64,000 nucleotides of DNA from Clostridium pasteurianum DSM 525 = ATCC 6013. Its GTDB lineage: Bacteria > Bacillota > Clostridia > Clostridiales > Clostridiaceae. The notes below the pieces were generated by a model. That model ran no database searches. It saw nothing but the letters and a program-made list of their open reading frames with translations, and was not told the origin of the DNA. Positions 43,374 through 51,919 of this stretch are shown here, piece after piece (the stretch's first letter is position 1; the number at the start of each line of letters is the position of its first letter). The stretch is taken from positions 1,766,384-1,830,383 of the forward strand of contig NZ_CP009268.1 of NCBI RefSeq assembly GCF_000807255.1, in the 5' to 3' direction. A program made the translations under genes and the position numbers.

Positions 43374-44006
43374 ATGGAATTAATTAATGCTAATGTTAGA
43401 AATAAAAAAGTTAATCATGCTGCAAAGAAAAATAGAAAGAATGGCTTAATACCGGGAATAATATATGGAAAAAATGTAGAAAATACTTTGTTTGAGATAG
43501 GCGAATTAGAATTACAAAGAGAGATAGCAATAAATGGAGAACACGGTATTTTAGAGATAAACATAGATGGTGAAAAACACAAGACACTTATTAAAGAAAT
43601 ACAGAAAGATCCTATAAAACATAAAATTATACATATTGATTTAGAAGATCTGTCTGGAAATAGAAATTTTACTACTGAAGTTCCATTGAATTTTAATGGT
43701 GAAAGTAACATAAGAAAATTTGGAGGCATACTTCAAAAATCAAAAGACAGTGTGAAGATAAGATGTCAAGCAGATAACCTACCTAAGAGTATTGATGTGG
43801 ATGTATCAAATTTAAGTTTTGGTGATACATTGAGAATAGCAGATATTGAGGCAAGTTCAGAAATATCTATTATAGATGATCTTAACAGTATAGTAGTTAC
43901 TGTTACAGGAGCTAGTGGCGGAGATATACCTGACGAGGGCAATGAAGAAGCAATAGATGAAACAAATGAAAATCAATCTTCCACTGCAGATTCTGGAAAT
44001 GTGTAA
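43374..44006 (+). CDS. ctc: Ribosomal protein L25 / general stress protein Ctc
   Basis: The 210-residue protein is the long two-domain form (TL5/Ctc). The N-terminal 5S rRNA-binding domain (about 1-90) has the IPGIIYGKN motif, and the C-terminal beta domain (about 95-185) is followed by an acidic tail. It binds 5S rRNA in the large subunit. AGGAGGTG precedes the ATG. A strong terminator and repeat copy 4 follow. Confidence 0.94.
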   Translation: MELINANVRNKKVNHAAKKNRKNGLIPGIIYGKNVENTLFEIGELELQREIAINGEHGILEINIDGEKHKTLIKEIQKDPIKHKIIHIDLEDLSGNRNFTTEVPLNFNGESNIRKFGGILQKSKDSVKIRCQADNLPKSIDVDVSNLSFGDTLRIADIEASSEISIIDDLNSIVVTVTGASGGDIPDEGNEEAIDETNENQSSTADSGNV

Positions 44007-44022
44007 AATTCATTGTAATAGC

Positions 44023-44069
44023 AGGACTTCATAATGCATTTTAGTATTATGAAGTCCTTACTAGTTTTT
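44023..44069 (+). terminator. Terminator of ctc
   Basis: AGGACTTCATAAT and ATTATGAAGTCCT form a perfect 13-bp stem around a 10-nt loop, followed by TACTAGTTTTTG. Confidence 0.85.
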
Positions 44070-44163
44070 GTAGAAGATGAGAAAAGACGAAGCTTTTTCT
44101 CATTTGATATTTCTTCTTTGAACTTTATACTTTGCCTTTTCCTTCGTCCTTTTCCACTATTAC
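44070..44163. repeat. Palindromic intergenic repeat, copy 4
   Basis: GAGAAAAGACGAAG near the left end is inverted as CCTTCGTCCTTTTCCACTATT at the right. The centre CATTTGATATTTCTTCTTTG and the following GAACTTTA match copy 2 closely. Confidence 0.7.
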
Positions 44164-44319
44164 GAATTACATTTTCAATATAATTATTTAACAATGTATA
44201 CCTCAAATAATAATTTACAAAATTTACATAAAAATATTGTAAATAAGAACAAATATCTATGTTATTTTATGGATTTTATAGTATAATAAAAATATTGAAT
44301 TATAGAGGAGGTTACATGA

Positions 44320-46053
44320 ATGACATTTAAAGATAATTATGAACAATGGTTAAAGTCAGACTATATTGATGAGGAAACTAAAAAAGAATTAAAGAGTGTA
44401 AAAGATGAAAAGGAAATAGAAGATAGATTTTATAGAGAATTGGAATTTGGTACAGGAGGACTGAGAGGGATTATATCTGCGGGAAGTAATAGAATGAATA
44501 TATATACTATAGGTAAAGCAACTCAAGGTCTTGCTGATTATTTAAATAAAAATTATACAGGAGAAATTTCTGTCAGCATAGCTTATGATTCAAGAAATAT
44601 GTCAAAAGAATTTTCAGAAAGAGCAGCATCAGTTTTATGTGCCAATGGAATTATAGTAAATTTATTTGAATCATTAAGACCCACACCAGTACTTTCCTAT
44701 ACAGTTAGACATCTAAAGAGCAAGGCTGGAATAGTTATAACGGCATCACATAATCCCAAAGAGTATAACGGTTACAAAGTATATAATGAAGATGGAGGAC
44801 AGGTAACTGATAAGGCAGCTAAAGAAATACTTGATTGTATAAGTAAGATTACTGAATTTAAAAATGTAAAGGCTATAGACTTGGGAAAGGCAAAAGAGGA
44901 AAAACTTCTAAACATAATTGGTGAAGAGGTAGATAAAACTTATATAGATAAAGTTAAGGCTCTTACAATAAGAGAAGAATTAGTTAAAAAGAATGCTAAA
45001 GACGTGAAAGTAATATATACTCCTATTCATGGATCTGGTAATGTACCTGTAAGAAGAGTGCTTAAAGAGCTTGGATATGATAACGTATTTGTAGTAAAAG
45101 ATCAGGAATTGCCAAATGGTAACTTTCCAACAGCACCTTATCCTAATCCAGAGCAGCCATCAGTATTTGAGCTGGCTTTAAAGATGGCAGAAGATATAAA
45201 ACCTGATGTAATTTTTGGTACAGATCCTGATTGTGATAGAATTGGGGTGGTAGTAAAGGATAAATCAGGGGAATATAGAGTTCTCACAGGCAATCAAACA
45301 GGAGTACTTTTAACTCACTACATTATTTCCTCTTTAAAAGAGCTTAATAAGCTGCCTGAAAATGGAGCAGTTATAAAGACTATAGTTACTTCTGAAATGA
45401 CAAGAAAAATTACTGAAGACTTCAATGTAGAGCTTATAGATGTACTTACTGGTTTTAAATATATAGGAGAAAAAATAAAAGAATTCGAAAAGACTGGATC
45501 AAATACATATTTATTTGGATTTGAAGAAAGTTATGGTTGTCTGGCTGGAACTTTTGTAAGAGACAAGGACGCAGTAATAGGTGCTACACTAATATGTGAG
45601 ATGGTACTGTATTATAAAAATAAGGGATTAAGTCTTTATGACGCATTAATTGATCTTTATGAAAAATACGGCTTTTATAAAGAAAGTCTAGTATCCTTAG
45701 AACTTAAAGGTAAGGAAGGACAGGAAAAGATTCAAAAAGCTATAGAAAATTTGAGACATGAATTGGAACCTGCTATAGACGGAGTGAAGATAGTAAAGAA
45801 ATTTGATTATAAATTGAGTAAAGAAAAGGATATTTTAAATAATACAGAAAGTGTAATAGAACTTCCAAAATCAAATGTACTTAAATTTATATTGGAAGAT
45901 GGTTCTTGGTTTGTTGTAAGACCATCAGGAACAGAACCTAAAATGAAAGTCTATATGGCTACAGTAGGTAAAAATCTTTCAGATGCAGATGAAAAGATGG
46001 ATAATTTTAATAAAGCCGTTATGGAAATAATAAATAAGGCATGTGAGAACTAA
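44320..46053 (+). CDS. pgcA: Alpha-phosphoglucomutase PgcA
   Basis: PgcA interconverts glucose-6-phosphate and glucose-1-phosphate. Its product feeds GalU for UDP-glucose and RmlA for dTDP-sugars. The 577-residue protein has FGTGGLRG, the catalytic phosphoserine Ser143 in TASHNPKEYNGYKVY, the metal loop FGTDPDCDRIGV, GFEESYG sugar-binding loop and the phosphate-binding RPSGTEPKMKVY near the C-terminus. GAGGAGG is 8 nt before the ATG. It opens the long sugar-nucleotide and envelope region. Confidence 0.95.
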   Translation: MTFKDNYEQWLKSDYIDEETKKELKSVKDEKEIEDRFYRELEFGTGGLRGIISAGSNRMNIYTIGKATQGLADYLNKNYTGEISVSIAYDSRNMSKEFSERAASVLCANGIIVNLFESLRPTPVLSYTVRHLKSKAGIVITASHNPKEYNGYKVYNEDGGQVTDKAAKEILDCISKITEFKNVKAIDLGKAKEEKLLNIIGEEVDKTYIDKVKALTIREELVKKNAKDVKVIYTPIHGSGNVPVRRVLKELGYDNVFVVKDQELPNGNFPTAPYPNPEQPSVFELALKMAEDIKPDVIFGTDPDCDRIGVVVKDKSGEYRVLTGNQTGVLLTHYIISSLKELNKLPENGAVIKTIVTSEMTRKITEDFNVELIDVLTGFKYIGEKIKEFEKTGSNTYLFGFEESYGCLAGTFVRDKDAVIGATLICEMVLYYKNKGLSLYDALIDLYEKYGFYKESLVSLELKGKEGQEKIQKAIENLRHELEPAIDGVKIVKKFDYKLSKEKDILNNTESVIELPKSNVLKFILEDGSWFVVRPSGTEPKMKVYMATVGKNLSDADEKMDNFNKAVMEIINKACEN

Positions 46054-46268
46054 ATATATTAAGGCCTATTTAGTATAAAAACTAATATTAAATATTTAAT
46101 TTAAGAGAATTTATCTATTTAATAAATTGTAATTGTAAAAAATTATTTAAAATTAAGTGGGAGATTACATTAATCTTCCGCTTTGCTTTTTGCTGAAATT
46201 TTACCTATAATATTCTTACTGATTCTTTGCAAAAATGATTATATTTATTATTACTGGAAGGTGAATTT

Positions 46269-47339
46269 ATGAAAACAAAAGTTGATTTTAAAGAAAAAGT
46301 TTCTAAACTTATATTTTTGGAATTTAAAAAGGAAAGCATTTTAAATATATTTAAAATAAATGTAAATGAAAATTTACATTTACCCGTTAGACCTTTAAGG
46401 GTAGCGGATAAAGTTAAAAAAGGAGAAAAATTTGAAAAAATACCTGTATCTTTCTTTATAGAAGGCATGTTCTATGTATTAGGTGGAGATGATAAATTTA
46501 AATTTAATGATGACTATATAAATATATTGAATAAAAATAGTGAAGAAGCCGTTAAATATGTAAAGGGGATTATTTTTGATGAAGTGAAAGGAGGATCCTA
46601 TGAAGATTCCTATATATTATTGAAAGGGCTTTTAAAGATTGAAAAAAGTGAAGAGAATTATGATAAATCTATTATGATTTTAGAAAATCTAAGAAAAATT
46701 GATAAAAGCTTTGAGCAGGAAGAATTAGATTTATTAGATGAGGCAGAAAAGCTTAAGGGATATTATAAACCATATTTTTATAAGGCTGTTATATATTACG
46801 AAGAAAAAAAATATGATGATTCCTGGTTTTATATTAATAATTATATAGAAAAAAGTAAAGATAATTCCAAACAGGTTTTAGAGATAAAGCATGTACTTTC
46901 TAATATAAGAGAATATGATAAGGGAAAGAGTCTTATACATGATAAACCTAAGGAAGCATTAATGCATCTTATTCCATTATTGGATGAATTTTCTAATGAT
47001 GCTCTGTTGAATTTTTATATAGCTGTAGCCTATAGAGTACTAGGCAACTATGAAAAAGCCATTTATTATTTAAATGAAGCTGTAGCTATTGATAGCAGCA
47101 TAGTTGAGGTTATAAACGAACTTGGACTTAATTATGCTGCTCTTAATAATTTTGGCATGGCTATAAAATATCTTAGAAAAGCCTTTGAAGCCACAAAGTC
47201 TATAGAAGTTTGTACTAATTTAGTTATGTGTTATTTAAATAATGGAGATACTAAGCAGGCAAAATTACATTATGATATTGCAAAGAAGATTAATCCTAAA
47301 GACGAGATAGTACTTGAACTACATAAAATTTTTGAATAA
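46269..47339 (+). CDS. TPR-repeat protein
   Basis: The 356-residue soluble protein has a conserved first domain of about 110 residues without an obvious fold. TPR helices follow from about 110 onward. The clearest are FYIAVAYRVLGNYEKAIYYL, INELGLNYAALNNFGMAIKY and NLVMCYLNNGDTKQAKLHY near the C-terminus. No signal peptide is present. TPR proteins make protein contacts; no partner can be named. The gap to pgcA (215 bp) and to galU (141 bp) suggests it is transcribed separately. TGGAAGGTG precedes the ATG. Confidence 0.75.
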   Translation: MKTKVDFKEKVSKLIFLEFKKESILNIFKINVNENLHLPVRPLRVADKVKKGEKFEKIPVSFFIEGMFYVLGGDDKFKFNDDYINILNKNSEEAVKYVKGIIFDEVKGGSYEDSYILLKGLLKIEKSEENYDKSIMILENLRKIDKSFEQEELDLLDEAEKLKGYYKPYFYKAVIYYEEKKYDDSWFYINNYIEKSKDNSKQVLEIKHVLSNIREYDKGKSLIHDKPKEALMHLIPLLDEFSNDALLNFYIAVAYRVLGNYEKAIYYLNEAVAIDSSIVEVINELGLNYAALNNFGMAIKYLRKAFEATKSIEVCTNLVMCYLNNGDTKQAKLHYDIAKKINPKDEIVLELHKIFE

Positions 47340-47480
47340 AATTTTATGTAAAAGTTTAAAAATTAATTAAATATTTTAAAATTTAACAAGATACAAAGAT
47401 GTATTTTATCACTGATTGTAAAACTTTTAGAGTCAGTATATAATAATATTAATGATATGAATAGTTAGGGGAGAAATTTT

Positions 47481-48383
47481 ATGAAAGTAAAGAAAGCCAT
47501 AATACCTGCAGCAGGATTAGGAACCAGGTTTTTGCCAGCAACAAAGGCACAACCTAAAGAGATGCTTCCAATAGTTGATAAACCAACTATACAATACATA
47601 GTTGAAGAAGCTGTTTCCTCTGGAATAGAAGAGATACTTGTGATAACAGGCAGGAATAAGAGAGCTATAGAAGATCATTTTGATAAATCTGTAGAACTTG
47701 AAAAGGAACTGGAGAGTCATGGTAAAGATGAACTGTTAAGTATAGTAAAGGATATATCAAACATGGCTAATATATATTACATAAGACAAAAAGAGCCTAA
47801 AGGGTTAGGCCATGCCATTAATTGTGCAAAGACTTTCGTTGGTAATGAGCCCTTTGCCGTCATGCTTGGAGACGATGTAGTGGATAGTAAAGTCCCATGT
47901 CTAAAACAACTCATTAATTGTTATGATGAATATAAAACTACAATTCTTGGAGTTCAACAAGTACCTCATAAAGATGTATCAAAATATGGTATAGTTGATG
48001 CTATGCACATAGAAAATTATGTATATAAAGTAAAAAATTTGGTAGAGAAGCCTAAAGTTGAGGAAGCTCCTACAGATATAGCTATTCTTGGAAGATATAT
48101 TATAACTCCTCAAATTTTTGATATATTAAGTAAAACTGAGCCTGGAAAGGGTGGAGAAATTCAACTTACAGACGCACTAAAGATTCTTATGCAGTCAGAA
48201 GCTATGTATGCATATACTTTTGAAGGCAGAAGATATGATGTAGGAGATAAATTGGGATTTTTAAAAGCTACTGTTGAATTTGCTTTGAAAAGAGATGAAC
48301 TTAGAGAACCTTTTATTAAGTATCTATTGACCTTAAGAGAAAATCCACAATTTAAAAGCTTATACCATAAAGATACAATTTAA
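47481..48383 (+). CDS. galU: UTP-glucose-1-phosphate uridylyltransferase GalU
   Basis: GalU makes UDP-glucose. The 300-residue length is normal. It shows the nucleotide-binding GLGTRFLPATKAQPKEMLPI (about 12-31), KPTIQYIVEEAV, FAVMLGDDVV and the later VEKP and GEIQLTDA motifs. GGGGAG precedes the ATG. Together with pgcA it provides UDP-glucose, probably for lipid-linked glucose used by the GtrB/YfhO system downstream. Confidence 0.96.
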   Translation: MKVKKAIIPAAGLGTRFLPATKAQPKEMLPIVDKPTIQYIVEEAVSSGIEEILVITGRNKRAIEDHFDKSVELEKELESHGKDELLSIVKDISNMANIYYIRQKEPKGLGHAINCAKTFVGNEPFAVMLGDDVVDSKVPCLKQLINCYDEYKTTILGVQQVPHKDVSKYGIVDAMHIENYVYKVKNLVEKPKVEEAPTDIAILGRYIITPQIFDILSKTEPGKGGEIQLTDALKILMQSEAMYAYTFEGRRYDVGDKLGFLKATVEFALKRDELREPFIKYLLTLRENPQFKSLYHKDTI

Positions 48384-48454
48384 ATTTATTTTTTCACCGC
48401 TATATAAAATTTTTATATAGAAACACTAAATTCATATCAAAAGGAGGTGAAAAA

Positions 48455-50062
48455 GTGAATTTTACAAAAGGTAAGACAATTAGTAGAAGTATATTTGTAT
48501 TGTTAAGTAGTATGTTCTTAGTTATAGGTCTATTTAGTACAGTAAAAGCTGATACTAATAGTGATGTACATATAATATATGAAGGGCATGTACAAAACAT
48601 AGGATGGCAAAAGGCTGTAAGCGATGGTCAAATGGAGGGAACTGTTGGTAAGGCGTTGAGATTAGAGGCTTTAAAGATAAACTTATCCAATGCTCCAAAG
48701 GGGATGTATGTTACCTATCAAGTTCATGTACAGAACATAGGCTGGATGAATCCCGTTAGTGGCTATAATCAGTCAGGCACTACAGGGAAATCCTTAAGAC
48801 TGGAAGCTGTAAAAATTCAGTTGCATAATGCTCCTGCTGGGTATCATGTACAATATCAAGGTCATGTACAGAACATAGGCTGGATGAATTGGAAACAGGA
48901 TGGACAAGTTGTAGGAACTACAGGAAAAGCCTTAAGACTGGAAGCAATTAGAATAAAAATAGTAAAAGATTCCGCAGCTTCACAATCTAATAACACACAA
49001 AATTTACCGCCAAGAATTTGTATTGATACACCAAAAGACAATACCAGTGTTAAGAATGGAACTAATCAAATATATATAGCAGGATGGTCCCTGAATTCTT
49101 CTGGTGTAAAAAATGTTAAAGTAAGTTTGGATGGTGTAGAAAAAGGTGATGCACACATAGGATTATCAAGGTCCGATGTAATTAAAGTATATCCAGGTTA
49201 TAAAAATGGTGTAAATAGTGGTTTTAACTACAATTTAGATATTTCATCATTGCAAGCTGGTGGACATACTATAACTATTAAGAGTTTAGGAAATGATGGT
49301 TCTACAACAAGCAAAAGTTTGAAAATTAATAAACAGTCTGCCAATAAACCTACTGACAATAGCAAAAATATTACTCAATACAATTACTCTTTAGATCAAA
49401 TGGTAGATATTCAATCAAATGATGGACAACCTCTTATGGAATCAAATGGAAGTTGGGTAAATGCAGATAGAAATTCAGTTAGAAACTATGTTAATCCTGA
49501 AAATTTTAAAGATTCTTATGGTATGTATCAATTTCTTAGATTAGATTATATCGATGGTATTACTGCCAATGATTTAAATAAAATTCTTTCAGGTAAAGGT
49601 GTATTGGAAGGAAAGGGCTCACAATTTCTTAGTGCCGCTAAAGCCAATAATGTAAATCCTATATATCTAGTTTCTCATGCACTATTAGAAACAGGCAATG
49701 GTTATTCTAAGCTTGCTAATGGAATAGAGGTTAATGGAAAGATTGTGTATAATCTATTTGGAATAGGTGCTTATGATGCCAATGCAAATTATTATGGTTC
49801 TCAATATGCATATAGAGAAGGCTGGACTAGTGTAGATGAAGCTATATATGGTGGTGCACAGTGGATATCCAATGATTATATAAACAATAGCAAATATAGG
49901 CAAAATACTCTATATAAAATGAGATGGAATCCTGCATCACCTGCAAATCATCAATATGCTACAGATGTACGCTGGGCATATAACCAGGTCTACAATATTA
50001 AAAGACTTACAGATATGGCAGCAGATCCATCTTTAAAATTTGATATACCACAGTACAAATAA
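48455..50062 (+). CDS. Secreted ChW-repeat glucosaminidase-type autolysin
   Basis: Signal peptide residues 1-32 end VKA-D. Three clostridial hydrophobic-with-Trp (ChW) repeats follow (about 36-175), each with HVQNIGW and GTTGK(A/S)LRLEA(V/I/L). Next is a beta-sandwich module (about 185-285, PRICIDTPKDNTSV... TITIKSLGNDG), then a GH73-like N-acetylglucosaminidase domain. That domain has SHALLETGNGYSKLANG, with Glu about 411 as the likely acid catalyst, and YRQNTLYKMRWNP. It should cut peptidoglycan at the cell surface, with ChW repeats for wall attachment. GTG start after AAGGAGGTG. Confidence 0.9.
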   Translation: MNFTKGKTISRSIFVLLSSMFLVIGLFSTVKADTNSDVHIIYEGHVQNIGWQKAVSDGQMEGTVGKALRLEALKINLSNAPKGMYVTYQVHVQNIGWMNPVSGYNQSGTTGKSLRLEAVKIQLHNAPAGYHVQYQGHVQNIGWMNWKQDGQVVGTTGKALRLEAIRIKIVKDSAASQSNNTQNLPPRICIDTPKDNTSVKNGTNQIYIAGWSLNSSGVKNVKVSLDGVEKGDAHIGLSRSDVIKVYPGYKNGVNSGFNYNLDISSLQAGGHTITIKSLGNDGSTTSKSLKINKQSANKPTDNSKNITQYNYSLDQMVDIQSNDGQPLMESNGSWVNADRNSVRNYVNPENFKDSYGMYQFLRLDYIDGITANDLNKILSGKGVLEGKGSQFLSAAKANNVNPIYLVSHALLETGNGYSKLANGIEVNGKIVYNLFGIGAYDANANYYGSQYAYREGWTSVDEAIYGGAQWISNDYINNSKYRQNTLYKMRWNPASPANHQYATDVRWAYNQVYNIKRLTDMAADPSLKFDIPQYK

Positions 50063-50147
50063 TTTTATAAGCATAGAGTTACTATTAATATTGATGCGTG
50101 GTCAATAAAATTTAATTGACAAATTAATAGTAATCTATACAAAGAGA

Positions 50148-50209
50148 TAAACTGTACCCTATAAGGTAGACACAGAAAATAGTCTGTGTAACTTACAAGG
50201 TACAGTTTA
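50148..50209. repeat. 62-bp palindromic unit, terminator or mini-element
   Basis: TAAACTGTACC at 50148-50158 pairs with GGTACAGTTTA at 50199-50209, and the inside repeats the symmetry (ACACAGA/TCTGTGT with AAGGTAG and AACTTAC arms). The whole segment is nearly its own reverse complement and is followed by CTTTTTAG. It may terminate the autolysin transcript. The extent of the symmetry also suggests a miniature element made of two facing transposon ends. Confidence 0.6.
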
Positions 50210-50280
50210 CTTTTTAGTTATTCTACTTTTATAATATAATTATTACTGAATTTTATTAATAAATATTGATCTGAAAAAGT

Positions 50281-50318
50281 TTGTATAATTAATATTTAAG
50301 TTTAATTTAATTATACAA
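50281..50318. promoter_or_regulatory. Perfect 12-bp inverted repeat, possible operator
   Basis: TTGTATAATTAA at 50281-50292 and TTAATTATACAA at 50307-50318 are perfect inverted copies separated by 14 bp. It lies 85 bp before the promoter box at 50404. It could bind a regulator of the glycan genes; the regulator is unknown. Confidence 0.45.
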
Positions 50319-50403
50319 GGATACCAAACTATTATTGTATATATAATGTTAATATATTGCAAAAATCAGTTATGGGATAAAATTAACTGTATAGGATAAT
50401 TCC

Positions 50404-50432
50404 TTGACAATATATAGGTTAAAAGATATAGT
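50404..50432 (+). promoter_or_regulatory. Promoter of the GtrB-GtrA-YfhO genes
   Basis: TTGACA at 50404-50409 and TATAGT at 50427-50432 are 17 bp apart, about 70 bp before the first gene. Confidence 0.75.
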
Positions 50433-50504
50433 AATATTTATGAACAAAAACAAACTTATACTGTCATTTATGGTATTAAAATTAGAAATGGGAGAATTAA
50501 AAGT

Positions 50505-51449
50505 ATGAAAATGGTGACAATCTTAATTCCAGCTTATAATGAGGAAGAGGTTCTTGAAAAACTTTATGATAGACTTACAGAGGTAATTGCTTCAATTAAG
50601 AACTATGAATTTGAAATTCTATTTGTAAATGATGGAAGCAAAGATGATACTATTAATATAATAAAAAATTATAGGGAAAGAGATAAACGAATATCTTACG
50701 TAAGCTTATCACGTAATTTTGGAAAAGAAACTGCAATGATTGCAGGACTTGACTATGCAAAAGGAGATGCAGTTGTAATAATAGATGCGGATTTACAGGA
50801 TCCTCCTGAGTTAATTCCTGAAATGATAAAATATTGGGAAGATGGATATGATGATATTTATGCAAAGAGAAGAGACAGAGATGGAGAAACTTGGTTTAAA
50901 AAGTGGAGTTCAAAGACATTTTATAGAATTCTTCAGGGAATGACTAAAATTCCAATTCAAAAGGATACCGGGGATTTTAGACTCTTAGATAGAAGATGTG
51001 TTGAAGCACTAAAAAAATTGCGAGAAACTCAAAGATACACAAAGGGAATGTTCAGCTGGATTGGATATAATAAAAAGGAAATATTATTCGATCGTGATCC
51101 TAGAGCAGCAGGGAAAACAAAATGGAATTATTTTAAACTTATGGATTTAGCTATAGAGGGGATAACTTCCTTTACTACTTTTCCACTGAGAGTGTCCAGT
51201 TTTCTAGGCATAGGAATATCATTCTTAGCTTTTATTTATATGATTATAATAATAGTTAAAACATTGATATATGGAGAAGTAGTTCAAGGATATCCGTCTT
51301 TAATGGTGGTACTTTTGTTTCTTGGAGGAGCACAATTAATTTCCATAGGCATAATAGGGGAGTATATTGGCAGGATATTTAATGAAACTAAAAAGAGACC
51401 ATTGTACTTTATAGATGAATACAATAATGAAAAAGAGAAAAATAGTTAG
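50505..51449 (+). CDS. GtrB/CsbB-like polyprenyl-phosphate glycosyltransferase
   Basis: This GT2 enzyme of 314 residues attaches a sugar (probably glucose or GlcNAc) to undecaprenyl phosphate at the inner membrane face. The catalytic domain shows ILIPAYNEEEVLEKLY, FVNDGSKDDT, DADLQDPPEL and a later YTKGMFSWIGY-type motif. Two C-terminal membrane segments (about 225-255 and 265-290) anchor it. The combination with GtrA and YfhO directly downstream defines the three-component glycosylation arrangement. Its ribosome binding site GGGAG is 11 nt before the ATG. Confidence 0.92.
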   Translation: MKMVTILIPAYNEEEVLEKLYDRLTEVIASIKNYEFEILFVNDGSKDDTINIIKNYRERDKRISYVSLSRNFGKETAMIAGLDYAKGDAVVIIDADLQDPPELIPEMIKYWEDGYDDIYAKRRDRDGETWFKKWSSKTFYRILQGMTKIPIQKDTGDFRLLDRRCVEALKKLRETQRYTKGMFSWIGYNKKEILFDRDPRAAGKTKWNYFKLMDLAIEGITSFTTFPLRVSSFLGIGISFLAFIYMIIIIVKTLIYGEVVQGYPSLMVVLLFLGGAQLISIGIIGEYIGRIFNETKKRPLYFIDEYNNEKEKNS

Positions 51450-51472
51450 TAAAGATGAGGTTATGTATTATT

Positions 51473-51895
51473 ATGAATGTAGATAAATTAAAAGAAAGAT
51501 ATTTAAGAGAAGATATTATTGAAAAAATTTCTTATTTATTCTTTGGCGGACTTACTACTTTAGTAAATATAGTATCTTACTGGGCTTTAACAGCATTATT
51601 AGGATTTAATTATATTTATGCATCAATTATTGCATGGATTATTGCAGTGATTTTTGCTTTTATAACAAATAAATTATATGTATTTAAAAGTGAAAAGAAA
51701 GACTTTAAAAGTATAACAAAAGAAGCTATATCCTTTTTTACCTTTAGAATATTGACATTGGGACTTGACTTGGGCACTATGTTTTTAATGGTGCAAATAA
51801 TTAAAACAAATGATATATTGGCAAAAATAGCAGCTAATGTATTAGTAATACTAGCAAATTATTTTGCCAGCAAATTAATCATTTTTAAAAAGTAA
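51473..51895 (+). CDS. GtrA-family flippase-like protein
   Basis: This small polytopic protein of about 140 residues has four membrane segments and the GtrA signature FFGGLTTLVNIVSYWALTAL near the start, then FAFITNKLYVFKSE. GtrA proteins are thought to flip the polyprenyl-linked sugar made by the preceding enzyme. ATG at 51473 lies 12 nt after GAGG. ATG at 51455, six codons earlier, has no site and is less likely. yfhO starts 24 bp after the stop. Confidence 0.88.
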   Translation: MNVDKLKERYLREDIIEKISYLFFGGLTTLVNIVSYWALTALLGFNYIYASIIAWIIAVIFAFITNKLYVFKSEKKDFKSITKEAISFFTFRILTLGLDLGTMFLMVQIIKTNDILAKIAANVLVILANYFASKLIIFKK

Positions 51896-51919
51896 CCTAA
51901 AGGAAAGGGATATTAAAAC

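Larger units (their letters stand above)
50063..50504. other. Regulatory intergenic region before the glycan cluster
   Basis: There is no gene in these 440 bp. It holds a 62-bp palindromic unit (50148-50209), a 12-bp perfect inverted repeat (50281-50318) and a clean promoter (50404-50432), each listed separately. Confidence 0.7.
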
